Source of the DNA: an uncultured Desulfovibrio sp.
GTDB lineage: Bacteria > Desulfobacterota > Desulfovibrionia > Desulfovibrionales > Desulfovibrionaceae
DNA: 64,000 bases
Assembly (NCBI RefSeq): GCF_910584445.1
Contig: NZ_CAJUBO010000011.1
Span: forward strand, 1 to 64,000
Reading direction: 5' to 3'
In this document: positions 57,254 through 64,000 of the stretch, piece after piece
Layout of the letters: the number at the start of each line of letters is the position of its first letter
Position numbering within the stretch: position 1 is the stretch's first letter
Program-made: the position numbers and the translations under genes
The notes under the pieces: model-generated
Database searches by the model: none
Told to the model about the DNA's origin: nothing
The model's input: only the letters and a program-made list of their open reading frames with translations

Positions 57254-58261
57254 ATGAATCTGGCACGCTTTCCCCGTCGCGGCTATGTGAAGGAACCCAC
57301 GCCGCTGGAATTCCTGCCCGCCTTCAGCAAGGCGCTGGGCGACAATATCCAGATCTGGATCAAGCGTGACGACCTGCTCCCCGGTGCGGGCGGCGGCAAC
57401 AAGACCCGCAAGCTCGACTTCACCATCGCCGATGCTCTTTCCAAGGGCGCGGACACCATCATCACCTGCGGGGCCGTCCAGTCCAACCACTGCCGCCTGA
57501 CGCTCGCCTGGGCCGTCCATGAAGGGCTGGACTGCCACCTTGTGCTGGAAGAACGCGTGCCCCACAGCTACAAGCCCACGGCATCGGGCAACAACTTCCT
57601 GTATCAGCTGCTCGGCGTGAAGAGCATCACCGTGGTGCCCGGCGGCAGCCCCATGATGGAAGAAATGGAAAAGGTGGCCGCCAAACTGCGCGCCGAGGGA
57701 CGCAAGCCCTACATCGTTCCCGGGGGCGCCTCCAACGCCGTGGGCGCCCTGGGCTATGTGGCCTGCGCCCAGGAACTCATGGAACAGATGTTCGCCCAGC
57801 AGCTCAACTTCGACCACATCATCGTGCCCAGCGGCAGCGCGGGCACGCATGCGGGCTTTTTGTTCGGCATGCTCGGCTGCAACATGAACATTCCGGTGAC
57901 GGGCATCGGCGTCAACCGCAAGAAGTCCGTCCAGGAAGAGGCCATCTACACGCTCATGCAGCAGATCGCGGACTACACGGACGCGCGCTTCCCGCTCCCG
58001 CGCGAGGCGGTCTCCGTCTTTGACGACTATGTGGGTCCGGGCTATTCGCTGCCCACGGACGCCATGGTCGAGGCCGTGACCATGCTGGCGCGCACGGAGA
58101 GCATCCTCCTGGATCCCGTGTATTCCGGCAAGGCCATGTCGGGACTCATCGATCTCGCCCGCAAGGGCTGGTTCACCAGGGGCAGCCGCGTGCTCTTCCT
58201 GCATACCGGCGGTTCCCCGGCGCTCTTTGCCTACGAGGACACCTTCCGCAAAGCCTGGTAA
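57254..58261 (+). CDS. D-cysteine desulfhydrase / L-cysteate sulfo-lyase family PLP enzyme
   Basis: 335 residues, AAGGAGG before the ATG. A fold type II PLP enzyme of the ACC deaminase/DcyD family. The PLP Lys is in PGAGGGNKTRKLDF (~48-61); other marks are CGAVQSNHCRLT and the phosphate loop VPSGSAGTHAGF. DcyD cuts D-cysteine to sulfide, ammonia and pyruvate; the closely related CuyA cuts L-cysteate to sulfite, ammonia and pyruvate and is used by sulfite-reducing gut bacteria. Sequence reading alone does not separate the two. The neighbours (acidic amino acid symporter, racemase) favour an acidic substrate such as cysteate. Confidence 0.85.
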   Translation: MNLARFPRRGYVKEPTPLEFLPAFSKALGDNIQIWIKRDDLLPGAGGGNKTRKLDFTIADALSKGADTIITCGAVQSNHCRLTLAWAVHEGLDCHLVLEERVPHSYKPTASGNNFLYQLLGVKSITVVPGGSPMMEEMEKVAAKLRAEGRKPYIVPGGASNAVGALGYVACAQELMEQMFAQQLNFDHIIVPSGSAGTHAGFLFGMLGCNMNIPVTGIGVNRKKSVQEEAIYTLMQQIADYTDARFPLPREAVSVFDDYVGPGYSLPTDAMVEAVTMLARTESILLDPVYSGKAMSGLIDLARKGWFTRGSRVLFLHTGGSPALFAYEDTFRKAW

Positions 58262-58270
58262 GGGAGTCCG

Positions 58271-58296
58271 CCCCGGAGCGCCCCGGCGCTCCGGGG
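58271..58296 (+). terminator. Terminator after the desulfhydrase gene
   Basis: An 11-bp stem CCCCGGAGCGC/GCGCTCCGGGG with a 4-base loop, nine bases after the stop, followed by TCCTTT. Confidence 0.75.
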
Positions 58297-58410
58297 TCCT
58301 TTCCCCGGCGGTCTGGCGCCCCTTCCGGTGCTCATCCTTGGCCTTGTCCGGCCTTCGGTGGAGCAGCGGGGCGGCACAGCCTGACGGCCCATAGCAAAAC
58401 GCCAACGGGG

Positions 58411-58439
58411 ATTGACACAGGACAAGGGCGGCGCTACCT
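58411..58439 (+). promoter_or_regulatory. Promoter of the GntR regulator gene
   Basis: TTGACA (58411-58416), 17-base spacer, TACCTC (58434-58439). The -35 is perfect and the -10 weak. Confidence 0.5.
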
Positions 58440-58466
58440 CATACGTTCATTCGAGGAGGGCTGCCC

Positions 58467-59126
58467 TTGTCCCAGATCAAGACCTATGCCGAACAGGCCA
58501 CGGCCTACATCAAGCAATGTCTTCTTGACGGCACCCTGTCCCCCGGCGACCCCATCCGCGAGACCGAGATCGCGCGCCATCTCGGCATCAGCCGCGGCCC
58601 GGTGCGCGAAGCCCTGCAAGGGCTGCTCCTGCAGGGCCTGGTCACGGGCGAACCGCAGAAGACCCGCTGCATCCGCCACCTCACCCTTCAGGAGATCGAG
58701 GACAGCTACTGCCTGGGCGGCACGCTGGAAGGCGCGTGCATCGTCCAGTCCCTGGAGCGCTGGGACGCGGGCGCCCTGGCGAACCTGGAGGGCATCCTCC
58801 AGGAGATGGCGCGGCAAAGCAGGACGGCCCCGGGCCTGGCCGCCCTGAGCCAGATCGACGAAGCCTTTCACGACGCCCTGCTGGCCCCCTGCCGCAACCG
58901 GCTCATGGCGGGCATCGCGCGCAATTCCTGCGCGCACATCTCCAAATTCCTCTACTACAAGTGCTGGGACACGCTCTTTTCCCCCGGCGAGTTTTACCAG
59001 CGCCATACCGTGCTATACGAGGCCGTTCGCAGCCGCGACCCGCGCATCATCGAGCGCGCCCTGCTGGAGCATTATGCCGAATCGGGCCGCAGGCTGGGGC
59101 TGGTCTGCGGCAGGCAGGAAGACTAA
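58467..59126 (+). CDS. GntR-family (FCD) transcription regulator
   Basis: 219 residues from a TTG at 58467, supported by GAGGAGGG seven bases before and no ATG nearby. A winged helix (~8-75, PIRETEIARHLGISRGPVREALQGLLLQGLV) and an FCD ligand domain (~85-210) with metal-site His in DEAFHDALL and HTVLYEAV. Such regulators sense small acids and usually repress neighbouring uptake or catabolic genes; the symporter-racemase-lyase block and the next transporter gene are candidate targets. Confidence 0.9.
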   Translation: MSQIKTYAEQATAYIKQCLLDGTLSPGDPIRETEIARHLGISRGPVREALQGLLLQGLVTGEPQKTRCIRHLTLQEIEDSYCLGGTLEGACIVQSLERWDAGALANLEGILQEMARQSRTAPGLAALSQIDEAFHDALLAPCRNRLMAGIARNSCAHISKFLYYKCWDTLFSPGEFYQRHTVLYEAVRSRDPRIIERALLEHYAESGRRLGLVCGRQED

Positions 59127-59146
59127 AGCGCGCCCCGGTCACACAC

Positions 59147-60028
59147 ATGTCCGCCCGGGCCAGAGGCTACATCCTGGCGGCGCTTGCCGCCGCCTTTTAC
59201 GGCACGAACCCCATCTTCGCCGTGCCGCTGTACGGAACGGGCATGAATCCGGTCTCCGTCCTGCTGTTCCGGTACCTGCTCGGCATCCCGCTGCTGGCGG
59301 CGATCGTCATTTTCCGTTCCGAACGCCTGCTGCCGCGGGCGCGGGAGGTGTTCCCCGTGGCCCTGCTGGGCATCATCATGGGGATGTCATCCCTGACACT
59401 CTACGAAGCCTATACCTGTATGGATGCCGGCGTGGCATCCACCCTGCTGTTCATGTATCCGATCCTCACATCGCTGCTGATGTCGCTGTTTTTCCATGAA
59501 AAATTCAGGCTCAGTACAGGGATATGCCTGCTGATGATGGGCGCGGGACTCTACCTCCTCATGGACCCGGCGCAGCAGGATGCGGGCATCGGCATGAAGG
59601 GCTTTGTCCTGATTTTCGTCTCTTCCCTGCTGTATGCCGTCTATCTCGTCATGATCAAGGTCTCGAAGGTGCTTCCGTATATCCCCGCCGTCCAGTCCCT
59701 GCTCTATCAGCTGCTCTCCGGCGGCCTGGTTTTTCTCGCCGCCGTCGCCGCGGGAGACAGCCTCGTCCTCCCGGGGACGCTGTTTGACTGGGGAAACCTG
59801 GCCGCCCTGGCGATATTTCCCACAGTGCTTTCACTGCTGTTCACCATCAGGGCCATCCGCCGCATCGGTCCCACGCCCACGGCCATATTCGGCGCTCTTG
59901 AGCCGATCACCGCGGTGGCGCTGAGCATCCTCTTTCTGGGAGAAAACCCGACCTTGCGGGAATTCGCCGGCGGCGCGCTCATCGTGCTCTCGACCATGCT
60001 GGTCGTCGTGGCGGACAGGGGCAAATGA
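59147..60028 (+). CDS. EamA-family (DMT) transporter
   Basis: 293 residues from the ATG at 59147, ten membrane segments in two EamA halves (GYILAALAAAFYGTNPIFAVPLY start; IRRIGPTPTAIFGALEPITAVALSILFLGE end). Family members export amino acids or metabolites. It lies 20 bases after the GntR gene, so it is probably co-transcribed. Its last ~200 bases overlap the open frame of the DNA glycosylase gene on the other strand. Confidence 0.9.
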   Translation: MSARARGYILAALAAAFYGTNPIFAVPLYGTGMNPVSVLLFRYLLGIPLLAAIVIFRSERLLPRAREVFPVALLGIIMGMSSLTLYEAYTCMDAGVASTLLFMYPILTSLLMSLFFHEKFRLSTGICLLMMGAGLYLLMDPAQQDAGIGMKGFVLIFVSSLLYAVYLVMIKVSKVLPYIPAVQSLLYQLLSGGLVFLAAVAAGDSLVLPGTLFDWGNLAALAIFPTVLSLLFTIRAIRRIGPTPTAIFGALEPITAVALSILFLGENPTLREFAGGALIVLSTMLVVVADRGK

Positions 60029-60784
60029 CGCCCCGGCGGACCGGGGCGCGGAACGGCGGCACCGCCCGCGCGGCAGGCTCCCCGGCGCCTGTTTCCCCGT
60101 TGCCTGCGCCGGGTCGGCGTAGTCCGCGCCGCCGGCGCCCCCCGCCAGCGCCCAAAGGTAGAGGCTCGCCACCGAGGCGCAGGGCGAATAGCGCTTTTTG
60201 CAGCGGGCAATGAAGGCCGGGGTCAGCTCCCGCTTGCGGTAGAGCATACGCAGGCCCTTGCGGATGCCGAAATCCCCGGCGCTGAGGACGTTCCTCCGCT
60301 CCAGGCAGAAGATCATGACCATTTCCGCGGTCCACAGGCCCACGCCGGGAAGCTCGCAGAGGCGCGCGCACAGGGCCGCGTCCTCCAGCGCGGGCAGCGA
60401 GGCGAGGTCCAGCTCGCCGCAGGTGGCGCGGCGCGCGATCTCGCGCACATGCCCGGCCTTGCGCGCCGACAGGCCGCAGGCGCGCAGCTCTTCCGGCGCG
60501 GCGCCGGCCAGCCGGTCAGGCGTGAAACGGGGAAAGGCCTCCAGAAGCCGCCGCCAGACCGTGGCATGCGCGGCGGCGGAGATCTGCTGGCCCGCAATGG
60601 CGTGGACAAGGGCCATGAAAGGGTCGGGGATGCGCTCGCGCCGGAGGGGACCAACGGCGTCCATGAGCCGGCCGAGCGCCGCGTCCCGGGCGGCCAGATG
60701 GGCCATTTCCGCCGCCGTGCAGCGAACGAGGCATGGCTCCGGGTCCGTTCCGGCGCCGGCGTCCGGCGCGTCATGCCGCGTCAT
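59831..60784 (-). CDS. AlkA-type DNA-3-methyladenine glycosylase with overlong C-terminus
   Basis: 317 residues. HhH-GPD core: FMALVHAIAGQQISAAAHATVWRRLLEAF, the hairpin LCELPGVGLWTAEMVMIF and the catalytic Asp in LSAGDFGIRKG. It removes alkylated bases. The family normally ends soon after YSPCASVASLYLW (near residue 214). Here the frame continues ~95 residues of Arg/Gly/Asp-rich sequence unlike the family, antisense to the EamA gene. This is either a lost stop (frameshift near 60110) or a genuine extension. Its start overlaps the DHH gene stop (ATGA). Confidence 0.85.
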   Translation of the reverse strand: MTRHDAPDAGAGTDPEPCLVRCTAAEMAHLAARDAALGRLMDAVGPLRRERIPDPFMALVHAIAGQQISAAAHATVWRRLLEAFPRFTPDRLAGAAPEELRACGLSARKAGHVREIARRATCGELDLASLPALEDAALCARLCELPGVGLWTAEMVMIFCLERRNVLSAGDFGIRKGLRMLYRKRELTPAFIARCKKRYSPCASVASLYLWALAGGAGGADYADPAQATGKQAPGSLPRGRCRRSAPRSAGASFAPVRHDDQHGREHDERAAGEFPQGRVFSQKEDAQRHRGDRLKSAEYGRGRGTDAADGPDGEQQ

Positions 60785-61845
60785 GCCCCGGCCGGGCTTT
60801 CCGGCGCGGAGAGCGCCGGGAGAGTGGGCGGCAGGGCGGCGGGCGTGTGGCTCCTGGGGCGGAGCTTGCGGGTCATGAGCCTGCGGCGGACGAAATCCAC
60901 GGGCTTCACGCCCTCCGGCACGGCCGCGAGGGGAAATTCCGCGCGGCCCATGTTGCGATGGCCGCCGGCGGTGCCCACATCATGGAAGCAGGCATCGGCG
61001 AAACGGCCGATGTCGCGGCTGCCGTCGCCCCGGAAGATGACGGTGACCGTCTTGCCCACCAGGCCGCTCACGGCAATCCACTTGAGTCCGTGGACCCGCG
61101 TGAAGAAATCCGCCACGGAGACAAGCAGGTCCGCGCTCTTGATCTCGTTGAGCGAGGCATAGGCGCCGCCGCCCCGGCAGTCCGTGAGGCTGCGAAAGGC
61201 GCGGGAGAAGAACGGCAGCCACGCGCGGAGGTATTCGCTGCGGCTGATGCGGCGCAGGAGATTGGCGTCCGCATGGTGGGAAAGCCACTGGTAGGCGCGC
61301 AGGTCCTCCTCGCTGCCGGAACGCTCGAACGCGCCCGTATCCGTGCGGATGCCGTAGAGCAGAGCCGTGGCGAGCAAAGGCCCGGGCCGCAGGCGCAGGG
61401 CCTGGAGAAAGCGGGTCATCATGCTGCTGGTGGCGCCCACATCCGGCCGCACGTCGCAAAAGGCGTCTGGCTCGAGCAGGGCGGAAAGATCCGTCAGCGG
61501 ATGATGGTCGATGACAAGGCCATAGGTCAGGCCGGCAAAGGCCGGATTGTGCGCGGGCTGGGAATCCACCATGGCAAAGTGGTCGTAGCAGGAGGCGCGC
61601 TCCGGCTGCCAGGGCCTGGCGGGGATACGCAGGTAGCGCACCATGGCGAGATTGTCCGGCCGGGTCACCTCGTTGATGCGCATGATGTCCACGGAATGGG
61701 TCTTGTTGTGCATGATGCGCTTGAGCGCCAGGGCCGAGGCCAGCGCGTCCGGGTCGGCATTGATGAGGATGCACCAGCGCTCGTCCTTCACCAGAGCCTG
61801 CCGCCACTGTCTGAAGCCGAGGATCTGTTCCGCTCTCGCCGCCAT
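60781..61845 (-). CDS. DHH-family phosphoesterase
   Basis: 354 residues from the ATG at 61845 (GAAGGAGG before). The N-terminal DHH domain has NADPDALASALALKR and VIDHHPL; D, H and H ligands are visible, with a further Asp in GIRTDTGAF. The C-terminal DHHA1-like part includes GVTV-like KTVTVIFRGDG and GGHRNMGRAEFPL. It resembles NrnA/bifunctional oligoribonuclease-PAP phosphatase proteins, and cyclic dinucleotide or nanoRNA turnover is possible. The exact substrate is open. Confidence 0.88.
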   Translation of the reverse strand: MAARAEQILGFRQWRQALVKDERWCILINADPDALASALALKRIMHNKTHSVDIMRINEVTRPDNLAMVRYLRIPARPWQPERASCYDHFAMVDSQPAHNPAFAGLTYGLVIDHHPLTDLSALLEPDAFCDVRPDVGATSSMMTRFLQALRLRPGPLLATALLYGIRTDTGAFERSGSEEDLRAYQWLSHHADANLLRRISRSEYLRAWLPFFSRAFRSLTDCRGGGAYASLNEIKSADLLVSVADFFTRVHGLKWIAVSGLVGKTVTVIFRGDGSRDIGRFADACFHDVGTAGGHRNMGRAEFPLAAVPEGVKPVDFVRRRLMTRKLRPRSHTPAALPPTLPALSAPESPAGA

Positions 61846-61855
61846 GCGTCCTCCT

Positions 61856-62605
61856 TCAGCGTGCCCGCGGCGCCGCATGCGCCGCCAGCTCCGCCAGATA
61901 CCGCCGGGATGCCGCCACCCCCGCCCAGTCAAAGACTTCGGTCAGGTGGACGGCCTCCGGGGAAAAACGCCACAACAGGGCCTGCGCCACCGCCCGCTGC
62001 TCCTGCGTGAACGCGTCCAGCGGCAGGTGCCGGTCATGCCCCGGCCGGTCGCCCGGCGCGCTCCAATGGATGAGCCGCGCGCGCTCCGGCAGTTCCGACG
62101 CCAGAAGGGATGCCTGAGCATAGCCCAGCAGGTGCCCGACGTCCAGACAGACGCCCAGGCCATGCCTGTCAAGAAAGGCCGCGCCCAGCCTCGTGAGTTC
62201 GCAGCCCCGGATATTTTCCAGCAGGAGTTGCGGCGCCCCGCTCCGGCGCCAGCGGTCGGCAAATGCCGCCAGGGCATGCGCCGCCGCCGTTTCCGGACCG
62301 TCGGCGCCCGGCGGCGGATGCAGGACGGCCAGATGCGGGCCGAGATACGCCACCCTGTCCCAAACGGCCAGCGCCGCGCCGGCGGCCGCATGGCCGCCCT
62401 CCTTCCACGGCAGGTCCACGGGCAGGTGCAGGTGCCAGCGCAGGGGCAGACGCGCCAGGTCCGGCGGCAGGTCCGCGGCCGTATAGGCAAGGCACGCGGC
62501 CGTCTCGAAGCAGCAGAGCGCCACCTCCTCCACCCGGCCGGCGAGAAAACGCGCGTTTTCCGCCACAGTGCCGGGCAGGACGAAGGACGGCGCGGCCAGC
62601 CTCAT
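61856..62605 (-). CDS. CbiR-like cobamide-remodelling phosphodiesterase (TIM barrel)
   Basis: 249 residues. The xylose-isomerase/AP-endonuclease-like barrel pattern is clear: RWHLHLPVDLPW, HLAVLHPPPG, LLLENIRG, CLDVGHLLGY, and HLTEVFDW. I recognise this as similar to CbiR, which cuts the nucleotide loop of cobamides so the lower ligand can be exchanged, but the match is from memory and other barrel phosphodiesterases remain possible. Four-base overlap with the sulfotransferase gene. Confidence 0.6.
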   Translation of the reverse strand: MRLAAPSFVLPGTVAENARFLAGRVEEVALCCFETAACLAYTAADLPPDLARLPLRWHLHLPVDLPWKEGGHAAAGAALAVWDRVAYLGPHLAVLHPPPGADGPETAAAHALAAFADRWRRSGAPQLLLENIRGCELTRLGAAFLDRHGLGVCLDVGHLLGYAQASLLASELPERARLIHWSAPGDRPGHDRHLPLDAFTQEQRAVAQALLWRFSPEAVHLTEVFDWAGVAASRRYLAELAAHAAPRAR

Positions 62606-63507
62606 GGCAGGCGCGCCCCGGCAAGCGCCTCCCGGGCCTGTCCCCGCAGACGCGCCAGACGCGCCCGGGCCAGGCCCTGTTCCAGCGTTTCGGGAAGGGC
62701 AGCCGCCAGTTCCTCCAGCGCCGCATGCAGGCGCGGGGAAAGCCGGGCGCACAGGCCGCGCGGCTCCTCCCCGCCACCGGCGGCGGCCGGCGCGCCATGA
62801 TGGCAGAGGGCGGCGTCAAGAAATTCCCCGGCAAAGACGGCGAGCGCCTCCGCGTCCACCCGCAGGCCCAGGGCATGCCCGATACGCGCCAGCTCGCGGC
62901 CGGGCGCGGCCAGCAGGCGCTCATAGGACACCAGCAGCCGGGGCAGCCCCCGGCTGCCGTCCAGGGCATCGAGGGTATGGCACAGCCACAGCGCATGGGC
63001 GGTCTCCGCGGCCATGCCGTCGCGCCGCGCCAGCGACTGCGCCACGGCGTCGGGATGGCGCAGGGCCAGCAGGCAGGCCGGCATCAGCCCGGCCGCCGCC
63101 AGCACCGGCCGCCAGAACGGCATGAGCCGGGACATGCGCGGGTCCTTGAAGGCCGGGAGCGGGCGCCCGGCGATCTTGCGCCGCACAAGTTCCAGGGCCT
63201 GCGCGCCGGTCTCGCCGGCGGCCAGGGCCACAAGACGGCGCGGCTCCACAGGCGCGGCATCGGCCCAGGCGAGGCCGAGCGCTCCCAGAAGCGCCTTGTT
63301 GCAGGCGTAGATATCCCTGTCTTCAAAGAAGCCGCGCGGATTGCAGGGATGCTCCGGCAACAGCTCGTCGCCGAGGTCCGCGCCCAGAACGGCCAGCCCG
63401 CGCGCCAGGGCGCTGGTGCCGCTGCGGTGCATCCCGAGGACAAGCAGGCAGGGACGCGGCCTGTTTTCCGCGCCGGCCGCCGCATTCGGCCCGCATGCGC
63501 CGTCCAT
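62602..63507 (-). CDS. Sulfotransferase-family protein
   Basis: 301 residues. The PAPS-type P-loop GMHRSGTSALARGL is at ~25-38 and PFFEDRDIYACN, FKDPRMSRLMPFW and ALRHPDAVAQSLARRDG follow the bacterial sulfotransferase family order. It transfers sulfate to an unknown glycan, lipid or small molecule. No partner biosynthesis genes are seen except the coupled CbiR-like gene. Confidence 0.85.
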   Translation of the reverse strand: MDGACGPNAAAGAENRPRPCLLVLGMHRSGTSALARGLAVLGADLGDELLPEHPCNPRGFFEDRDIYACNKALLGALGLAWADAAPVEPRRLVALAAGETGAQALELVRRKIAGRPLPAFKDPRMSRLMPFWRPVLAAAGLMPACLLALRHPDAVAQSLARRDGMAAETAHALWLCHTLDALDGSRGLPRLLVSYERLLAAPGRELARIGHALGLRVDAEALAVFAGEFLDAALCHHGAPAAAGGGEEPRGLCARLSPRLHAALEELAAALPETLEQGLARARLARLRGQAREALAGARLP

Positions 63508-63510
63508 GCG

Positions 63511-64000
63511 CTACAGCACCCGGCGCGACGTCCAGCCGCGCTCCCGGGCCGCGGTCTCGGCCGCCTGCCCGCCCAGGACGCAGATCTCCCCGGCGCCGGC
63601 CGCGGCTTCGAGCGTGTCGGCGAAACGGCGGAAATCCTCCGCCGTGGTGGCGAGCATTTCCTCGCGCGTGCGCTGGCGCAGTTCCTCCGTGGTGCCGCTC
63701 AGCCAGCAGCCGAGCGCCTTGGCGCCCCGCGCATCCGGCAAAAGATAGGTGTCCAGATCCCCCACGGCGCCCACGATGGCCTGGGTCAGGCGGGCGCTGT
63801 CCGGCGCGGCCGCGCGCAAAAAGGCGGCCAGCCCGTCATAGGCTTCCAGCGTGCGTTCCACGTTGGGGTCCCGGTAGGAGGCGCAGACAAGGGTGCCCCC
63901 CACGCGGTCCAGAGAGCAGGAGACGCCGTAGGCGCCGCCGCGCACGCGCACCTCGTCCCAGAGGCGCCCCATGCGCAGATAGCGCAGGATGACGCTGGCC
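63511..64000 (-). CDS. M16-family metallopeptidase, C-terminal part (cut by window edge)
   Basis: The open frame enters from the right edge and ends at 63511; 163 residues are visible. YLRMGRLWDEVRVRGGAYGVSCSLDRVGGTLVCASYRDPN is the conserved region of the inactive C-terminal domain of M16C peptidases (presequence-protease/insulinase type), where the Arg and Tyr bind substrate. The zinc-binding HxxEH half lies outside the window. Four bases separate it from the sulfotransferase gene. Confidence 0.88.
   Translation of the reverse strand, partial: ASVILRYLRMGRLWDEVRVRGGAYGVSCSLDRVGGTLVCASYRDPNVERTLEAYDGLAAFLRAAAPDSARLTQAIVGAVGDLDTYLLPDARGAKALGCWLSGTTEELRQRTREEMLATTAEDFRRFADTLEAAAGAGEICVLGGQAAETAARERGWTSRRVL

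Noticed and set aside
1..64000. CRISPR arrays, tRNA or rRNA genes
   Set aside because: No regularly spaced repeats and no complete cloverleaf or rRNA signature were seen; the tmRNA-like pieces are 3' fragments only.

Overview
The window is GC-rich chromosomal DNA that looks like a member of the Desulfovibrionaceae (sulfate or sulfite reducers such as Desulfovibrio). The evidence is the split archaeal-type start of the shikimate pathway (ADTH synthase plus type II dehydroquinate synthase) in one operon with pheA, aroA and tyrA, a urea transporter of the type solved from D. vulgaris beside urease, a type I secretion / LapG-like protease cluster, and cytochrome bd oxidase. Species assignment is inference; no rRNA or tRNA gene lies in the window.

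Layout. 1-3800 is an AT-rich accessory island: a small tyrosine recombinase, three copies of a tmRNA-3'-end-like repeat, two ~245-bp inverted arms enclosing an AT-rich PLD-domain gene, an IS3-family transposase remnant and an orphan sulfotransferase-like gene. 4224-14165 is a divergent type I secretion cluster: HlyD, ABC exporter and TolC on the minus strand; a LapG-like cysteine protease, a membrane PAS protein with a degenerate HD-GYP domain and a DegT aminotransferase on the plus strand. 14250-30700 is a compact podovirus-type prophage or domesticated phage cassette read leftward. It has a CI/LexA-like repressor, a Mor-like activator, lysis genes, terminase, portal, capsid and T7-like tail genes, but no integrase, replication or large ejection-protein genes. 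30850-32444 holds larB-larC for the nickel-pincer cofactor, 32549-35203 holds cydAB plus a small lipoprotein gene, and 35285-39991 holds a thioesterase, rpmE, a DUF1385 gene, prfA and dinB, with a dispersed repeat on both sides of prfA.

40037-45606 is the aromatic amino acid operon. Its leader encodes a 33-residue Phe/Tyr-rich peptide followed by a terminator hairpin and a possible antiterminator pairing: a textbook attenuator layout. 45647-54496 is a ten-gene urease operon (ureA-B-C-E-F-G-D, urea transporter, MFS transporter, ion-channel-like protein). 55183-58261 groups a DAACS dicarboxylate/amino-acid symporter, an Asp/Glu racemase-family protein and a D-cysteine desulfhydrase / cysteate sulfo-lyase family enzyme; a GntR regulator and an EamA exporter follow. 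59831-64000 on the minus strand carries a DNA glycosylase, a DHH phosphoesterase, a CbiR-like protein, a sulfotransferase and the C-terminal end of an M16 peptidase that runs off the window.

The strongest observations for follow-up are the Phe/Tyr leader attenuator, the tmRNA-derived inverted repeat cassette with its recombinase, and the integrase-less phage cassette with its regulatory switch.
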